The notes below the pieces were generated by a model. It saw nothing but the letters and a program-made list of their open reading frames with translations. It was not told the DNA's origin and made no database searches. A program made the position numbers and the translations under genes. Shown in pieces: positions 29,961 to 39,083 of a DNA stretch of 64,000 nucleotides. Origin of the DNA: CAVQCJ01 sp963771835 (GTDB taxonomy: Bacteria > Actinomycetota > Actinomycetes > Prado026); assembly GCA_963771835.1 (NCBI GenBank), contig CAVYVA010000001.1, forward strand, positions 248,001-312,000. The letters run 5' to 3'. Position 1 is the first letter of the stretch, and each line of letters begins with the position of its first letter.

Positions 29961-30341
29961 GTGGCACGCGTGAAGCGGGCGGTCAACGCCCACAAGAAGC
30001 GCCGGGAGACCCTCGAGCGCGCCAGCGGTTACCGCGGCCAGCGGTCCCGCCTGTACCGCAAGGCGAAGGAGCAGGTCACCCACTCCCTCGTGTACTCCTA
30101 CCGCGACCGGAAGAAGCGCAAGGGCGACTTCCGCCAGCTGTGGATCCAGCGGATCAACGCTGCGGCGCGCGCGAACGGGATGACGTACAACCGCTTCGTC
30201 CAAGGCCTCAAGGCCGCCGGCGTCGAGGTCGACCGTCGGATGCTGGCCGAGCTGGCCGTCAACGACGCGGCGGCCTTCACCACGCTCGTCGAGGTCGCCC
30301 GCAAGGCGCTCCCCGCCGACGTGAACGCCCCCGCGGCCTGA
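29961..30341 (+). CDS. rplT: 50S ribosomal protein L20
   Basis: Early 23S-binding ribosomal protein and, in other bacteria, translational repressor of this operon. 126 residues from GTG 29961: MARVKRAVNAHKKRRETLERA, then the conserved GYRGQRSRLYRKAKEQV and RKGDFRQLWIQRINAAAR. AAGGAG lies upstream at 29947-29952. Confidence 0.98.
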   Translation: MARVKRAVNAHKKRRETLERASGYRGQRSRLYRKAKEQVTHSLVYSYRDRKKRKGDFRQLWIQRINAAARANGMTYNRFVQGLKAAGVEVDRRMLAELAVNDAAAFTTLVEVARKALPADVNAPAA

Positions 30342-30371
30342 CCCGCGAGCCGAGGCAGCTCGCAGCGCACG

Positions 30372-31211
30372 ATGAGCAACGGCACCGGGCCGCTGTCGCC
30401 CCGCAACCAGCGGGTGACGGCGGCCCGGCGGCTGTTGCGGGCCCGTGACCGCGACCGGCTGGGGCTGTTCCTGGCCGACGGGCCGCAGGCGGTCCGCGAG
30501 GCGCTGGCGGCTGCCGGCATCGTGCGCGAGCTGTTCGTCGACCCCACGGGTCGGCAGCGGCACCCGGACCTGGTCGAGATCGCCGTGGCGTCCGGGGTGC
30601 CGGTCCTGGACGTCACCGCTGCCGTGCTGGCGGGCCTGACCGACACGGTCGCGCCGCAGGGTGTCGTGGCCGTGTGCGCCCGGCTGGACGTCGACCTGGA
30701 CGTCGCGCTGGCGGGCAGGCCGGCCCTCGTCACCGTGCTGGTCCAGGCCCGCGACCCGGGCAACGCGGGAACGGTCCTGCGGGCCTCGGACGCCGCCGGG
30801 GCCGGGGCGGTCGTGCTGACCGCCGGCAGCGTCGACCCCTACAACGGCAAGAGCGTCCGCGCCTCCGCGGGCAGCCTCTTCCACCTGCCGGTCGTCACCG
30901 GCGTGCCGGTCGAGGAGGCGGTCCGCCGGCTGCGCGCGGACGGGCTGCAGGTCCTGGCCGCCGACGGCGGCGGCGATCTCGACCTCGACGACGCCGCCGA
31001 CAGCGGCGCGCTCGCAGCGCCGACCGCCTGGCTGTTCGGGAACGAGGCGTGGGGACTGCCGCCGGACGTCCGCGCCCTGGCCGACGCGTCGGTGCGGGTG
31101 CCGATCCACGGCGCGGCCGAGAGCCTCAACCTCGCCGCTGCGGCCGCGGTCTGCCTCTACGCCTCCGCGCGGGCGCAGCGCCTGCGACCGACCGCGAGGG
31201 CGGGCTCGTGA
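30372..31211 (+). CDS. SpoU/TrmH-family RNA 2'-O-methyltransferase
   Basis: Probable rRNA or tRNA ribose methyltransferase of the knotted SPOUT class. Motif 1 is VQARDPGNAGTVLRASDAAGA, motif 2 AWLFGNEAWGL, motif 3 VRVPIHGAAESLNLAAAAAV. An N-terminal substrate-binding domain contains FLADGPQAVREAL. 279 residues, clean. This gene directly after rplT and before pheS is a conserved actinobacterial arrangement. The target nucleotide is not predictable from sequence. Confidence 0.9.
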   Translation: MSNGTGPLSPRNQRVTAARRLLRARDRDRLGLFLADGPQAVREALAAAGIVRELFVDPTGRQRHPDLVEIAVASGVPVLDVTAAVLAGLTDTVAPQGVVAVCARLDVDLDVALAGRPALVTVLVQARDPGNAGTVLRASDAAGAGAVVLTAGSVDPYNGKSVRASAGSLFHLPVVTGVPVEEAVRRLRADGLQVLAADGGGDLDLDDAADSGALAAPTAWLFGNEAWGLPPDVRALADASVRVPIHGAAESLNLAAAAAVCLYASARAQRLRPTARAGS

Positions 31212-32248
31212 CCGCCGCCGCGCATCCGTACGACCTGCTGCCCGACGGCCTGGTCGTCGCCGGCCCGGACGGGCTCGTGACGGCCGTGAACGGCGCCGCG
31301 ACCCGGCTCACCGGCATCCGGGCCGACGATGCGGTCGGACGGCCGCTCGTGGACGTGCTGCCGCTGGTCGACGCCCGCGGTCGCGCCTGGTGGGAGTGCA
31401 CCCGTCCCTACGACGGGCTCACGACGCGGGTGCGGCAGCCCGAGGTCGAGCTCACCCTCCCTGGCGTCGGCTCGCTGCTGGTGACCGCGGCGTTCGTCCG
31501 GACCGGCGCCCGAGCCGGCCCCGTGGAGGCAGTGCTGGTCGCGCTGCGCGGGACCGAGGGCAGGGACCGCGCCGAGCGGGACCGGGCCGAGCTGGTGGCC
31601 ACCGTCGCGCACGAGCTGCGGTCGCCGCTGACCTCGGTGAAGGGCTTCACGTCGACGCTGCTGGCCAAGTGGGACCGGTTCACCGACGACCAGCGTCGCC
31701 TGATGCTGGAGACCGTCGAGGCCGATGCCGACCGGGTCACCCGCCTGATCACCGAGCTGCTGGACGTGGCGCGCATCGACTCCGGCCGCCTCGAGCTGCA
31801 CCGCAGCCTGGTGGACCTGCCCGTGCTGCTGGGCCGGCACATCGACCGGCTGGTGGCGGGCGGGCAGCCGTCCTCGCGCTTCTCGTTGCGGGTGGCTCCC
31901 GGTCTGCCGGAGACCTGGGCGGACGCCGACAAGCTCGAGCAGGTGTTCGCGAACCTCCTGGAGAACGCTCTGCGGCACGGCGGCGGCCATGTCCGCGTCG
32001 CGATCGAGCGGTCCGGCGACGGCACCTCGGTCACGGTGGAGGACGAGGGGTTCGGCGTCCCGGCCGAGGCAGCCTCCCGGGTCTTCACCCGGTTCTGGCG
32101 CGGCGGCCGCCGCGGCGGCACCGGCCTGGGTCTGTACATCGTGAAGGGCCTCGTCGACGCGCACGGCGGGACGGTGACCCTGGAACGCGGTACCGAGGGC
32201 GGTGCGCTCTTCCGCGTCACGGTCCCGGCGGGCACACCGCCGGGATAG
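31208..32248 (+). CDS. PAS-domain sensor histidine kinase, no adjacent response regulator
   Basis: A PAS-like sensor domain (residues about 10-70, LLPDGLVVAGPDGLVTAVNGAA) is followed by a HisKA domain with H-box VAHELRSPLTSVKGF and a HATPase domain with N-box FANLLENALRHGG, G1 DEGFGVP and G2 GGTGLGLYIVKG. No membrane segment is evident, so it should sense a cytoplasmic signal. 346 residues, overlapping the methyltransferase gene by GTGA and preceding pheS. No response regulator is nearby; the partner must be elsewhere. Confidence 0.9.
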   Translation: MTAAAHPYDLLPDGLVVAGPDGLVTAVNGAATRLTGIRADDAVGRPLVDVLPLVDARGRAWWECTRPYDGLTTRVRQPEVELTLPGVGSLLVTAAFVRTGARAGPVEAVLVALRGTEGRDRAERDRAELVATVAHELRSPLTSVKGFTSTLLAKWDRFTDDQRRLMLETVEADADRVTRLITELLDVARIDSGRLELHRSLVDLPVLLGRHIDRLVAGGQPSSRFSLRVAPGLPETWADADKLEQVFANLLENALRHGGGHVRVAIERSGDGTSVTVEDEGFGVPAEAASRVFTRFWRGGRRGGTGLGLYIVKGLVDAHGGTVTLERGTEGGALFRVTVPAGTPPG

Positions 32249-32285
32249 CCCGGACAACCGCGCGGGGCGGGAGCGACGCACCGCC

Positions 32286-32291
32286 TAGACT
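32286..32291 (+). promoter_or_regulatory. Candidate pheS-pheT -10
   Basis: TAGACT in the 80-base gap before pheS, about 37 bases ahead of ATG 32329. A GGAGGG ribosome-binding site lies at 32313-32318. I saw no T-box or attenuator in the short leader. Confidence 0.45.
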
Positions 32292-32328
32292 CGGCGCGCA
32301 GCCGTCGCCTCCGGAGGGCCACCTGACG

Positions 32329-33438
32329 ATGTCCGCTCCCAACAAGTCCTACGACCCCGTCGAGGTGTCCGCGCTGCACCCCGACCAGGTCGCGCGAGCG
32401 GTCGCCGACGCGCTGGCGGCGGTCGCGGCGGCGGACGACCTGGACGAGCTCAAGGCGGTCCGGCTGGCGCACGGCGGGGACCGTTCGCCGCTGGCCCTGG
32501 CCAACCGCGAGATCGGTGCGCTCCCCCCGCAGGCGAAGGCCGAGGCCGGGCAGCGGGTGGGCCAGGCCCGGCAGCAGGTGCGTACGGCGCTCGAGGCCAG
32601 GCAGACCGAGCTCGAGGCGCTGCGGGACGCCTCCGTGCTCGTCACCGAGGCCGTGGACGTCACGCTGCCCTACGACCGGCTGCCGCTCGGTGCTCGGCAC
32701 CCGTTGTCGGTGCTCGTGGACCGGGTGGCGGACGTCTTCGTCTCGCTCGGGTACCAGGTGGCCGACGGGCCCGAGGTCGAGGCCGAGTGGCTGAACTTCG
32801 ACGCGCTGAACATCCCGCCCGACCACCCGGCGCGCAGCATGCAGGACACGTTCTTCGTCGACCCGGCCGGGCACGGGCTGGTCCTGCGCACGCACACCTC
32901 GCCGGTGCAGGCGCGCGCGATGCTGACCCAGGAGCCGCCCATCTACCTGATCGCCCCCGGTCGCACGTACCGCACGGACGAGCTGGACGCCACCCACAGC
33001 CCGGTCTTCGGCCAGATCGAAGGGCTCGTCGTGGACCGCGGGATCACGATGGCGCACCTGAAGGGGACGCTGGACCACTTCGCCGCCGAGATGTTCGGGA
33101 CCGACGTGGTGACCCGGCTGCGTCCGTCGTACTTCCCGTTCACCGAGCCGTCGGCCGAGGTCGACGTGCTCTGCTTCGCCTGCCACGGGGCGTCGGTGGG
33201 CGACCCGGACGCGCCGTGCCGGACCTGCGGGTCCGAGGGCTGGATCGAGTGGGGCGGCTGCGGGATGGTCAACCCGCGGGTGTTCGTCGCCTGCGGTGTG
33301 GACCCCGACGTCTACACCGGCTTCGCGTTCGGGATGGGGATCGAGCGGACGCTGATGTTCGCCAACGACGTGCGGGACATGCGCGACATGGTCGAGGGCG
33401 ACGTGCGGTTCACGCGCGCCTTCGGGACGGGTCTGTGA
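32329..33438 (+). CDS. pheS: Phenylalanyl-tRNA synthetase alpha subunit
   Basis: Catalytic subunit of the alpha2-beta2 enzyme. The N-terminal coiled-coil tRNA arm is followed by class II motifs: motif 1 around HPLSVLVDRVADVFVSLGY, motif 2 GRTYRTDELDATHSPVFGQIEG, motif 3 GFAFGMGIERTLM. A CxxC...CxxC insert (CFACHGASVGDPDAPCRTC) may bind zinc. 369 residues, unbroken, overlapping pheT by TGATG. Confidence 0.97.
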   Translation: MSAPNKSYDPVEVSALHPDQVARAVADALAAVAAADDLDELKAVRLAHGGDRSPLALANREIGALPPQAKAEAGQRVGQARQQVRTALEARQTELEALRDASVLVTEAVDVTLPYDRLPLGARHPLSVLVDRVADVFVSLGYQVADGPEVEAEWLNFDALNIPPDHPARSMQDTFFVDPAGHGLVLRTHTSPVQARAMLTQEPPIYLIAPGRTYRTDELDATHSPVFGQIEGLVVDRGITMAHLKGTLDHFAAEMFGTDVVTRLRPSYFPFTEPSAEVDVLCFACHGASVGDPDAPCRTCGSEGWIEWGGCGMVNPRVFVACGVDPDVYTGFAFGMGIERTLMFANDVRDMRDMVEGDVRFTRAFGTGL

Positions 33439-35947
33439 TGCGCGTCCCGGTGTCGTGGCTCGGCGAGTACGTGGACCTGCCGGACGGGTCGTCGCCGCGG
33501 GAGCTGGCCGATGCGCTGGTCCGCGTCGGCCTCGAGGTCGAGACGGTCGAGCCGGTCGGCAACGACCTCGCCGGCGCCCTCGTCGTGGGACGTGTCGTGG
33601 AGTCCGCGGACGAGCCGCAGAGCAACGGCAAGACCATCCGCTGGTGCTCGGTCGACGTCGGCGGGGCCGAACCGCGCGGGATCGTCTGCGGCGCGCACAA
33701 CTTCGCTGTCGGCGACGCGGTCGTCGTCGCGCTGCCGGGCACGGTGCTCCCCGGGGGCTTCGCGATCGCGGCGCGCAAGACGTACGGGCACGTCTCCGAC
33801 GGGATGATCTGCTCGGTCCGCGAGCTCGGGCTCGGCGACGAGCACACCGGGATCCTGGTGCTGTCCGAGGCCGACCTGGGGGGTGCGGTCCCCGGCGACG
33901 ACGCCCGGCCCGTCGTCGGGCTCCCGGACGCTGTGCTGGACATCGCCGTCACGCCCGACCGCGGCTACTGCCTGTCGGTGCGGGGCGTCGCCCGCGAGCT
34001 GTCCGTCGCCCTCGGGCTGCCGTTCCGCGACCCGGCGCAGCGGCCGGTGCCGTCGGCCGACGACCTGGGGTGGCCGGTCCGGGTCGAGGACGCGACCGGG
34101 TGCGACCGGTTCGTCGCGCGCACCGTGCTCGGGCTCGACCCCGCGGCACAGTCCCCGTTCTGGCTGCGCCGGCGGCTCTGGCTGGCCGGGATGCGGCCGG
34201 TGTCGCTGGCCGTGGACGTGACCAACTACGTGATGCTCGAGCTGGGCCAGCCGATCCACGGGTACGACCGGGCTCGGCTGGACGGCCCCATCGTCGTGCG
34301 ACGCGCCGGCGCCCAGGAGGAGCTGGAGACCCTGGACGGCGCGGCCCACGCGCTGGACCCCGACGACCTGCTCATCGCGGACGGGTCCGGCCCGATCGGG
34401 GTGGCAGGTGTCATGGGCGGTGCCAGCACCGAGCTGTCGGCGCGGACCACCGAGATGGTCGTCGAGGCCGCGCACTTCGACCCGGTCGCGGTCGCCCGCT
34501 CCGCCCGACGGCACCGGCTCTCCACCGAGGCGTCGCGCCGGTTCGAGCGCGGGGTCGACGACGCGCTCGCCCCGGCCGCCGCGGACCTCGTCGTGGATCT
34601 GCTCTGCCGGCTGGGCGGCGGACGCGCAGAGGGCGGGGTCACCGACGTGGACCTGCGGTCACCGCGGCGCGGGATCGACCTGGACATCGACCTCCCGACC
34701 CGCCTGGTCGGGGTCCGGCTGGACGAGACCGAGGTCCGGACGCACCTGTCGGCCGTCGGCTGCGAGCTGGACCCGTCCGGCCCGTCCTCGCCCGGGCGGC
34801 TGACCGTGCTGCCGCCGAGCTGGCGCCCCGACCTGGTCCAGCCGTCGGACCTGGTCGAGGAGGTCGCCCGGCTGCACGGTTACGACTCGATCCCGTCGGT
34901 GCTGCCGCCGGTGCTACCCGGCCACCATCAGGGGCTCCCGTTCGCCGACTCGCTGTCGGTGTCCCGCGCGCTGGCCGGCACCGGGTACGTGGAGGTGCGG
35001 TCGTACCCGTTCGGGTCGGTCGCCGCCCTGGACGCTCTGGGGCTGCCCGCCGACGACGAGCGGCGCCTCGCGCTCCGGCTGGCCAACCCGCTGTCCGACG
35101 AGGAACCGTTGCTGCGCACCACCTTGCTGCCGGGCCTGCTGGCCACCGCCCGCCGCAACGTCGGACGCGGGATGCCCGACCTGGCGCTGTTCGAGACCGG
35201 CCGGGTCTTCCGCCCGGCCGCCGACGCCCCGCCGGCCCCGCGGCTGTCGGTCGACGGGCGGCCCGGTGCCGACGAGCTCGCGGCTCTCGACGCCGCGCTG
35301 CCGTACCAGCCGGTGCACGTCGCCCTGGTGCTCACCGGCGCGCGCGAGGTCCGTGGCTGGTGGGGTCCCGGCCGCGCCGCCACCTGGGCGGACGCCGTCG
35401 AGGCGGCGCGCGTGGTCGCCGAGGCGCTGGACGTGGATGTCCGGGTGCGGGCGGCGGACGTCGCGCCGTGGCACCCCGGGCGGTGCGCCGCGATCGTCGC
35501 GGGCGGGACCCGGCTCCGAGGAGGTGGCCGGGCACGCGGGCGAGCTGCACCCGAGGGTCTGCGCCGCCCTCGGGCTGCCGGAACGGACCTGTGCCGCGGA
35601 GCTCGTCCTGCCGGTCCTGACCCGGTACGCCCGGCCGGTCGCGTCCGCACCGCAGATCTCGACCTACCCGGTGGCCACCCAGGACGTCGCGCTCGTCGTC
35701 GAGTCGTCCCGGTCCGGCGGCCGACGTCCAGGCCGCGCTGTCGGACGGCGGCGGGCCGCTGCTGGAGTCGGTCCGGCTGTTCGACGTCTACCAGGGCGAC
35801 CAGGTCGGTGAAGGGCGCAAGTCGCTCGCGTACGCCCTGCGGTTCCGGGCGTCCGACCGCACGCTGACGGCCGAGGAGGCGGCGGCGGCCAGGGACGCGG
35901 CGGTGGCCGAGGCGGGTCGCCGCACGGGTGCGGTCCTGCGCGGGTGA
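33438..35947 (+). CDS. pheT: Phenylalanyl-tRNA synthetase beta subunit, two frame breaks
   Basis: Binds tRNA and edits mischarged Tyr-tRNA(Phe). N-terminal tRNA-binding OB domain (RVVESADEP...GIVCGAHNF), B3/B4 editing domain (VDVTNYVMLELGQPIHGYD), B5 domain, catalytic-like core and C-terminal anticodon-binding FDX-ACB domain (STYPVATQDVALVVE, LFDVYQGDQVGEGRKSLAYAL). Extra bases at 35513/35514 (CGG-C) and 35715/35716 (TCC-G) split the last 150 residues over three frames. Stop 35945-35947 overlaps the next gene by GTGA. About 835 residues after repair. Confidence 0.94.
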
Positions 35948-36870
35948 TCGCTGCGGCCGGGCTGCTGCTCACCGGCTACACCGGTCCGCCGGAGCTGACC
36001 GCGTCGACGGCCCTCACCAGCTGGGTGCTCGACCCGGGCGGCGCCCTGCTCGTCCTCGTCCTCGGGCTGCCGTACCTCGTGGCGGTCCGTCGGGTGCGGC
36101 GCTCGGGCGGGCGCTGGGGCGCCGGCAGGGTGGTCGGGTACGCGGCCGGCCTGCTGGGCATCGTCGTCGCGACCATGTCGTTCCTGGGCGTGTACGCGCA
36201 CGTGCTGTTCTGGGTGACCGCCGTCCAGCTGGCCCTGCTGGTCACGGTCGTGCCCGTCCTGCTCTCGCTCGGGGCGCCGGTCTCGCTGCTGCGGACCGCC
36301 TCGCCGCGCAGCGGGGCACGGGCCGACCGTTGGCTCGCGGCGGGTCCGGTGCGACTGCTCACGTTCCCGCTCGTCGCGGCCGCCCTGGTCGCGGTCGTGC
36401 CGTTCGCGGTCTACTACACGCCGGTCTTCGAGGCCAGCATGCGGTCCTGGCCGGTGTACTGGTTGCTGCACGCGGTGCTGGTCGTCGTGGGGCTGGCGTT
36501 CTTCTGGCCGGTGCTGTCCGTGGACGGCGACCCCAGGCTGCCGTACGCCGCCCTGGCCGCGGTGGTGCTGGTGGAGACCCTGGTGGACTCGGTGCCCGGC
36601 ATCGTCCTGTGGCTGGGGACCCGGCTGATCGCTGCCGGCTACTACCTGGGCGTGGCCCGGCCGTGGGGCCGCTCGCTGCTGTCCGACCAGCAGTTCGGCG
36701 GGGTGATGCTGTGGGGGATCGGCGAGGTGGTCGGGCTCCCGCTGCTGATGCTGGTCGTCGTCCAGTGGGTCCGGGCCGACGCCCGCGAGGCCGCGCGGAT
36801 CGACGCCGAGCTCGACGCGGCCGAGATCGAGCGCGGCCGCCAGGTCCGTCCGGACAACCCTGGTGCATGA
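35944..36870 (+). CDS. CtaG/Caa3-type cytochrome oxidase assembly membrane protein
   Basis: Integral membrane protein of the CtaG_Caa3 family, associated with copper delivery to or assembly of heme-copper oxidases. Seven to eight hydrophobic segments are visible (for example ALLVLVLGLPYLVAV, VVGYAAGLLGIVVATMSFLG, LLHAVLVVVGLAFFWPVL). The family motif regions YAHVLFW and DQQFGGVMLWGIGEV are present, and the tail is charged. 308 residues, GTG overlapping the pheT stop, no frame break. No oxidase genes are nearby. Confidence 0.85.
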   Translation: MIAAAGLLLTGYTGPPELTASTALTSWVLDPGGALLVLVLGLPYLVAVRRVRRSGGRWGAGRVVGYAAGLLGIVVATMSFLGVYAHVLFWVTAVQLALLVTVVPVLLSLGAPVSLLRTASPRSGARADRWLAAGPVRLLTFPLVAAALVAVVPFAVYYTPVFEASMRSWPVYWLLHAVLVVVGLAFFWPVLSVDGDPRLPYAALAAVVLVETLVDSVPGIVLWLGTRLIAAGYYLGVARPWGRSLLSDQQFGGVMLWGIGEVVGLPLLMLVVVQWVRADAREAARIDAELDAAEIERGRQVRPDNPGA

Positions 36871-36894
36871 ATATACGGAGCATGATATAAATGC
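36865..36894 (+). promoter_or_regulatory. ARG-box operator with -10 element of argC
   Basis: A sharply AT-rich 30-base stretch in otherwise GC-rich DNA. It is an imperfect palindrome: GCATGAATAT on the left, ATATAAATGC on the right. This resembles ArgR operators. A -10-like TATAAA at 36886-36891 lies inside the right half, six bases before ATG 36898, so ArgR-arginine would block polymerase directly and the transcript would be leaderless. Confidence 0.75.
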
Positions 36895-36897
36895 TCG

Positions 36898-37935
36898 ATG
36901 GGGACGACGGTGTCCGTGGCCGGGGCCAGCGGGTACGCAGGCGGCGAGCTGCTGCGGCTCGTCCTGGGTCATCCAGGGCTCGAGCTCGGCGCGGTCTGCG
37001 CGTCGACGGCCGCCGGGCGACCGGTCACCGACCTGCACCCGGGGCTGCTCCAGCTGGCCGGTGAGACGTTCGCGCCGACCGACGTCGGGCTGCTGGCCGC
37101 GGCGGACCTGGTGTTCCTGGCCCTCCCGCACGGGGAGTCGGCCGGCCTGGCGGCAGCGCTCGGACCCGACGTGCGTGTCGTCGACCTGGGTGCCGACTTC
37201 CGGCTGCGGGACGCAGCGGCCTGGGCGGCGTACTACGGCGACGAGCACCCGCACGCCGGGACGTGGACGTACGGCCTGCCCGAGCTGCCCGGGGTCCGCG
37301 AGCAGGTGGTCGGGTCCGCCCGGGTCGCCAACCCGGGCTGCTACGCGACCGCAGCGACCCTCGGTCTCGCGCCGCTGCTGTCCGCCGGGCTGGTCGAGCC
37401 GGACGACCTGGTGGTCGTGGCCGCGTCCGGCACCAGCGGGGCCGGGCGCAAGGCCACCGACGCGCTGCTGGCCACGAACGTGTCGGGGGCGGTGTCGGCG
37501 TACAAGACCGGCGGCGTGCACCAGCACACCCCGGAGATCGAGCAGTCGCTCTCGCTGGCGGCCGGCGCGCCGGTGACGCTGTCGTTCACGCCCATGCTCG
37601 CGCCCATGCCGCGCGGCATCCTCGCCACCTGCACGGCTCGGCTGGCCGCCGGTGCCACGACGACGGCTCTGCGCGCAGCGATGCGCGCCGCGTACGACGA
37701 CGAGAGGTTCGTGTGCGTGCTCGCCGACGGGGTGTGGCCGACCACCAAGGCGACGGCAGGGAGCAACGCGACGGTGCTGCAGGTCGCCGCCGACGTGCAC
37801 GCCGGCCGGGCCGTGGTCTCGGTCGCACTCGACAACCTCGGCAAGGGCGCCGCCGGGCAGGCCGTCCAGAACGCCAACCTGATGCTCGGGATCCCCGAGG
37901 ACGCCGGGCTCTGCGCGATCGGCCTGACGCCGTGA
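36898..37935 (+). CDS. argC: N-acetyl-gamma-glutamyl-phosphate reductase
   Basis: NADPH-dependent third step of arginine synthesis. N-terminal Rossmann loop VAGASGYAGGELLRL, catalytic cysteine in ANPGCYATAA near residue 147, and the conserved HQHTPEIEQ and SFTPMLAPMPRG. ATG 36898 has no ribosome-binding site but a well-placed -10, indicating leaderless translation under ArgR control. 345 residues, unbroken; overlaps argJ by GTGA. Confidence 0.96.
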   Translation: MGTTVSVAGASGYAGGELLRLVLGHPGLELGAVCASTAAGRPVTDLHPGLLQLAGETFAPTDVGLLAAADLVFLALPHGESAGLAAALGPDVRVVDLGADFRLRDAAAWAAYYGDEHPHAGTWTYGLPELPGVREQVVGSARVANPGCYATAATLGLAPLLSAGLVEPDDLVVVAASGTSGAGRKATDALLATNVSGAVSAYKTGGVHQHTPEIEQSLSLAAGAPVTLSFTPMLAPMPRGILATCTARLAAGATTTALRAAMRAAYDDERFVCVLADGVWPTTKATAGSNATVLQVAADVHAGRAVVSVALDNLGKGAAGQAVQNANLMLGIPEDAGLCAIGLTP

Positions 37936-39083
37936 GCGTGACCGAGCCCGTCGGGTTCCGGGCCGCCGGCGTCGCGGCCGGCCTCAAGGCCTCGGGGTCG
38001 GCCGACGTGGCGCTGGTGGTCAACGACGGGCCGCTGCGGTCGGCAGCCGGCGTCGTCACCCGGAACCGGGTCAAGGCCGCGCCCGTGCTGTGGACCGAGC
38101 AGGTGCTCAAGGACGGGACCCTCGCGGCCGTGCTGCTCAACTCGGGCGGGGCCAACGCCTGCACAGGGCCGGCCGGGTTCCAGGACACCCATGCCAGCGC
38201 CGAGCTGGTCGCCGAGCTGCTCGGCTGCGGTGCCGGCGAGGTGGCCGTGTGCTCGACGGGGCTGATCGGGGAACGCCTGCCGATGGACCGCCTGCTGGCC
38301 GGGGTGCGGGCGGCGGCGGCAGCGCTCGTCCCGGACGGCGGCGCGGCTGCGGCCGAGGCGGTCATGACCACGGACACCGTGCCGAAGACCGTGACCGTCC
38401 GCGGCGCAGGATTCGTCGTCGGCGGGATGGCGAAGGGCGCCGGGATGCTCGCCCCCGGTCTCGCCACGATGCTCGTCGTGCTCACCACCGACGCTGTCGC
38501 GGGTGCCGACGGTCTCGACGTCGCGCTCCGGGCCGCCACCGCGACCACGTTCGACCGGGTCGACTCGGACGGCTGCATGTCGACGAACGACACGGTGCTG
38601 CTGCTGGCCAGCGGCGGCTCAGGGGTGCAGCCCAGCCCGGCCCAGCTCGCGGCCGCGGTGTCCGAGGCCTGCGCGCGGCTGGCGCGGATGCTGGTGGCGG
38701 ACGCGGAGGGCGCGAGCAAGGAGGTGGCCGTCCGCGTCAGCGGTGCCGCCGACGAGGACGACGCGGTCCAGGTGGGCCGGGCGGTCGCGCGCAGCAACCT
38801 GCTCAAGTGCGCCCTGCACGGCGAGGACCCCAACTGGGGCAGGGTGCTCGCCGCGGTCGGCACCACCACCGCCGCGTTCGAGCCCGACGATCTCGCCGTC
38901 GCGGTCAACGGGGTGTGGGTGTGCCGGGACGGCGCCGCGGGCGAGGACCGTTCCCTCGTCGACCTGTCCGGCCGCGAGGTCGTCATCGACATCGAGCTCG
39001 GTGCCGGGAGTGCCGCCGCGACGGTCTGGACCAACGACCTGACGGCCGAGTACGTGCACGAGAACTCGGCGTACTCCACATGA
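37932..39083 (+). CDS. argJ: Bifunctional ornithine acetyltransferase / N-acetylglutamate synthase
   Basis: Recycles the acetyl group between N-acetylornithine and glutamate (cyclic pathway), usually also starting the pathway from acetyl-CoA. The self-cleavage site is in KGAGMLAPGLATMLVV, where the nucleophilic Thr of the ATML motif becomes the N-terminus of the beta chain. Also VNDGPLRSAAGV, LLNSGGANACTGPAG and GEDPNWGRVLAAVG. 383 residues, clean frame. Confidence 0.96.
   Translation: MSVTEPVGFRAAGVAAGLKASGSADVALVVNDGPLRSAAGVVTRNRVKAAPVLWTEQVLKDGTLAAVLLNSGGANACTGPAGFQDTHASAELVAELLGCGAGEVAVCSTGLIGERLPMDRLLAGVRAAAAALVPDGGAAAAEAVMTTDTVPKTVTVRGAGFVVGGMAKGAGMLAPGLATMLVVLTTDAVAGADGLDVALRAATATTFDRVDSDGCMSTNDTVLLLASGGSGVQPSPAQLAAAVSEACARLARMLVADAEGASKEVAVRVSGAADEDDAVQVGRAVARSNLLKCALHGEDPNWGRVLAAVGTTTAAFEPDDLAVAVNGVWVCRDGAAGEDRSLVDLSGREVVIDIELGAGSAAATVWTNDLTAEYVHENSAYST

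Noticed and set aside
32250..32328. T-box or attenuator before pheS
   Set aside because: The leader is under 50 bases, with no T-box sequence or Phe-rich leader peptide.
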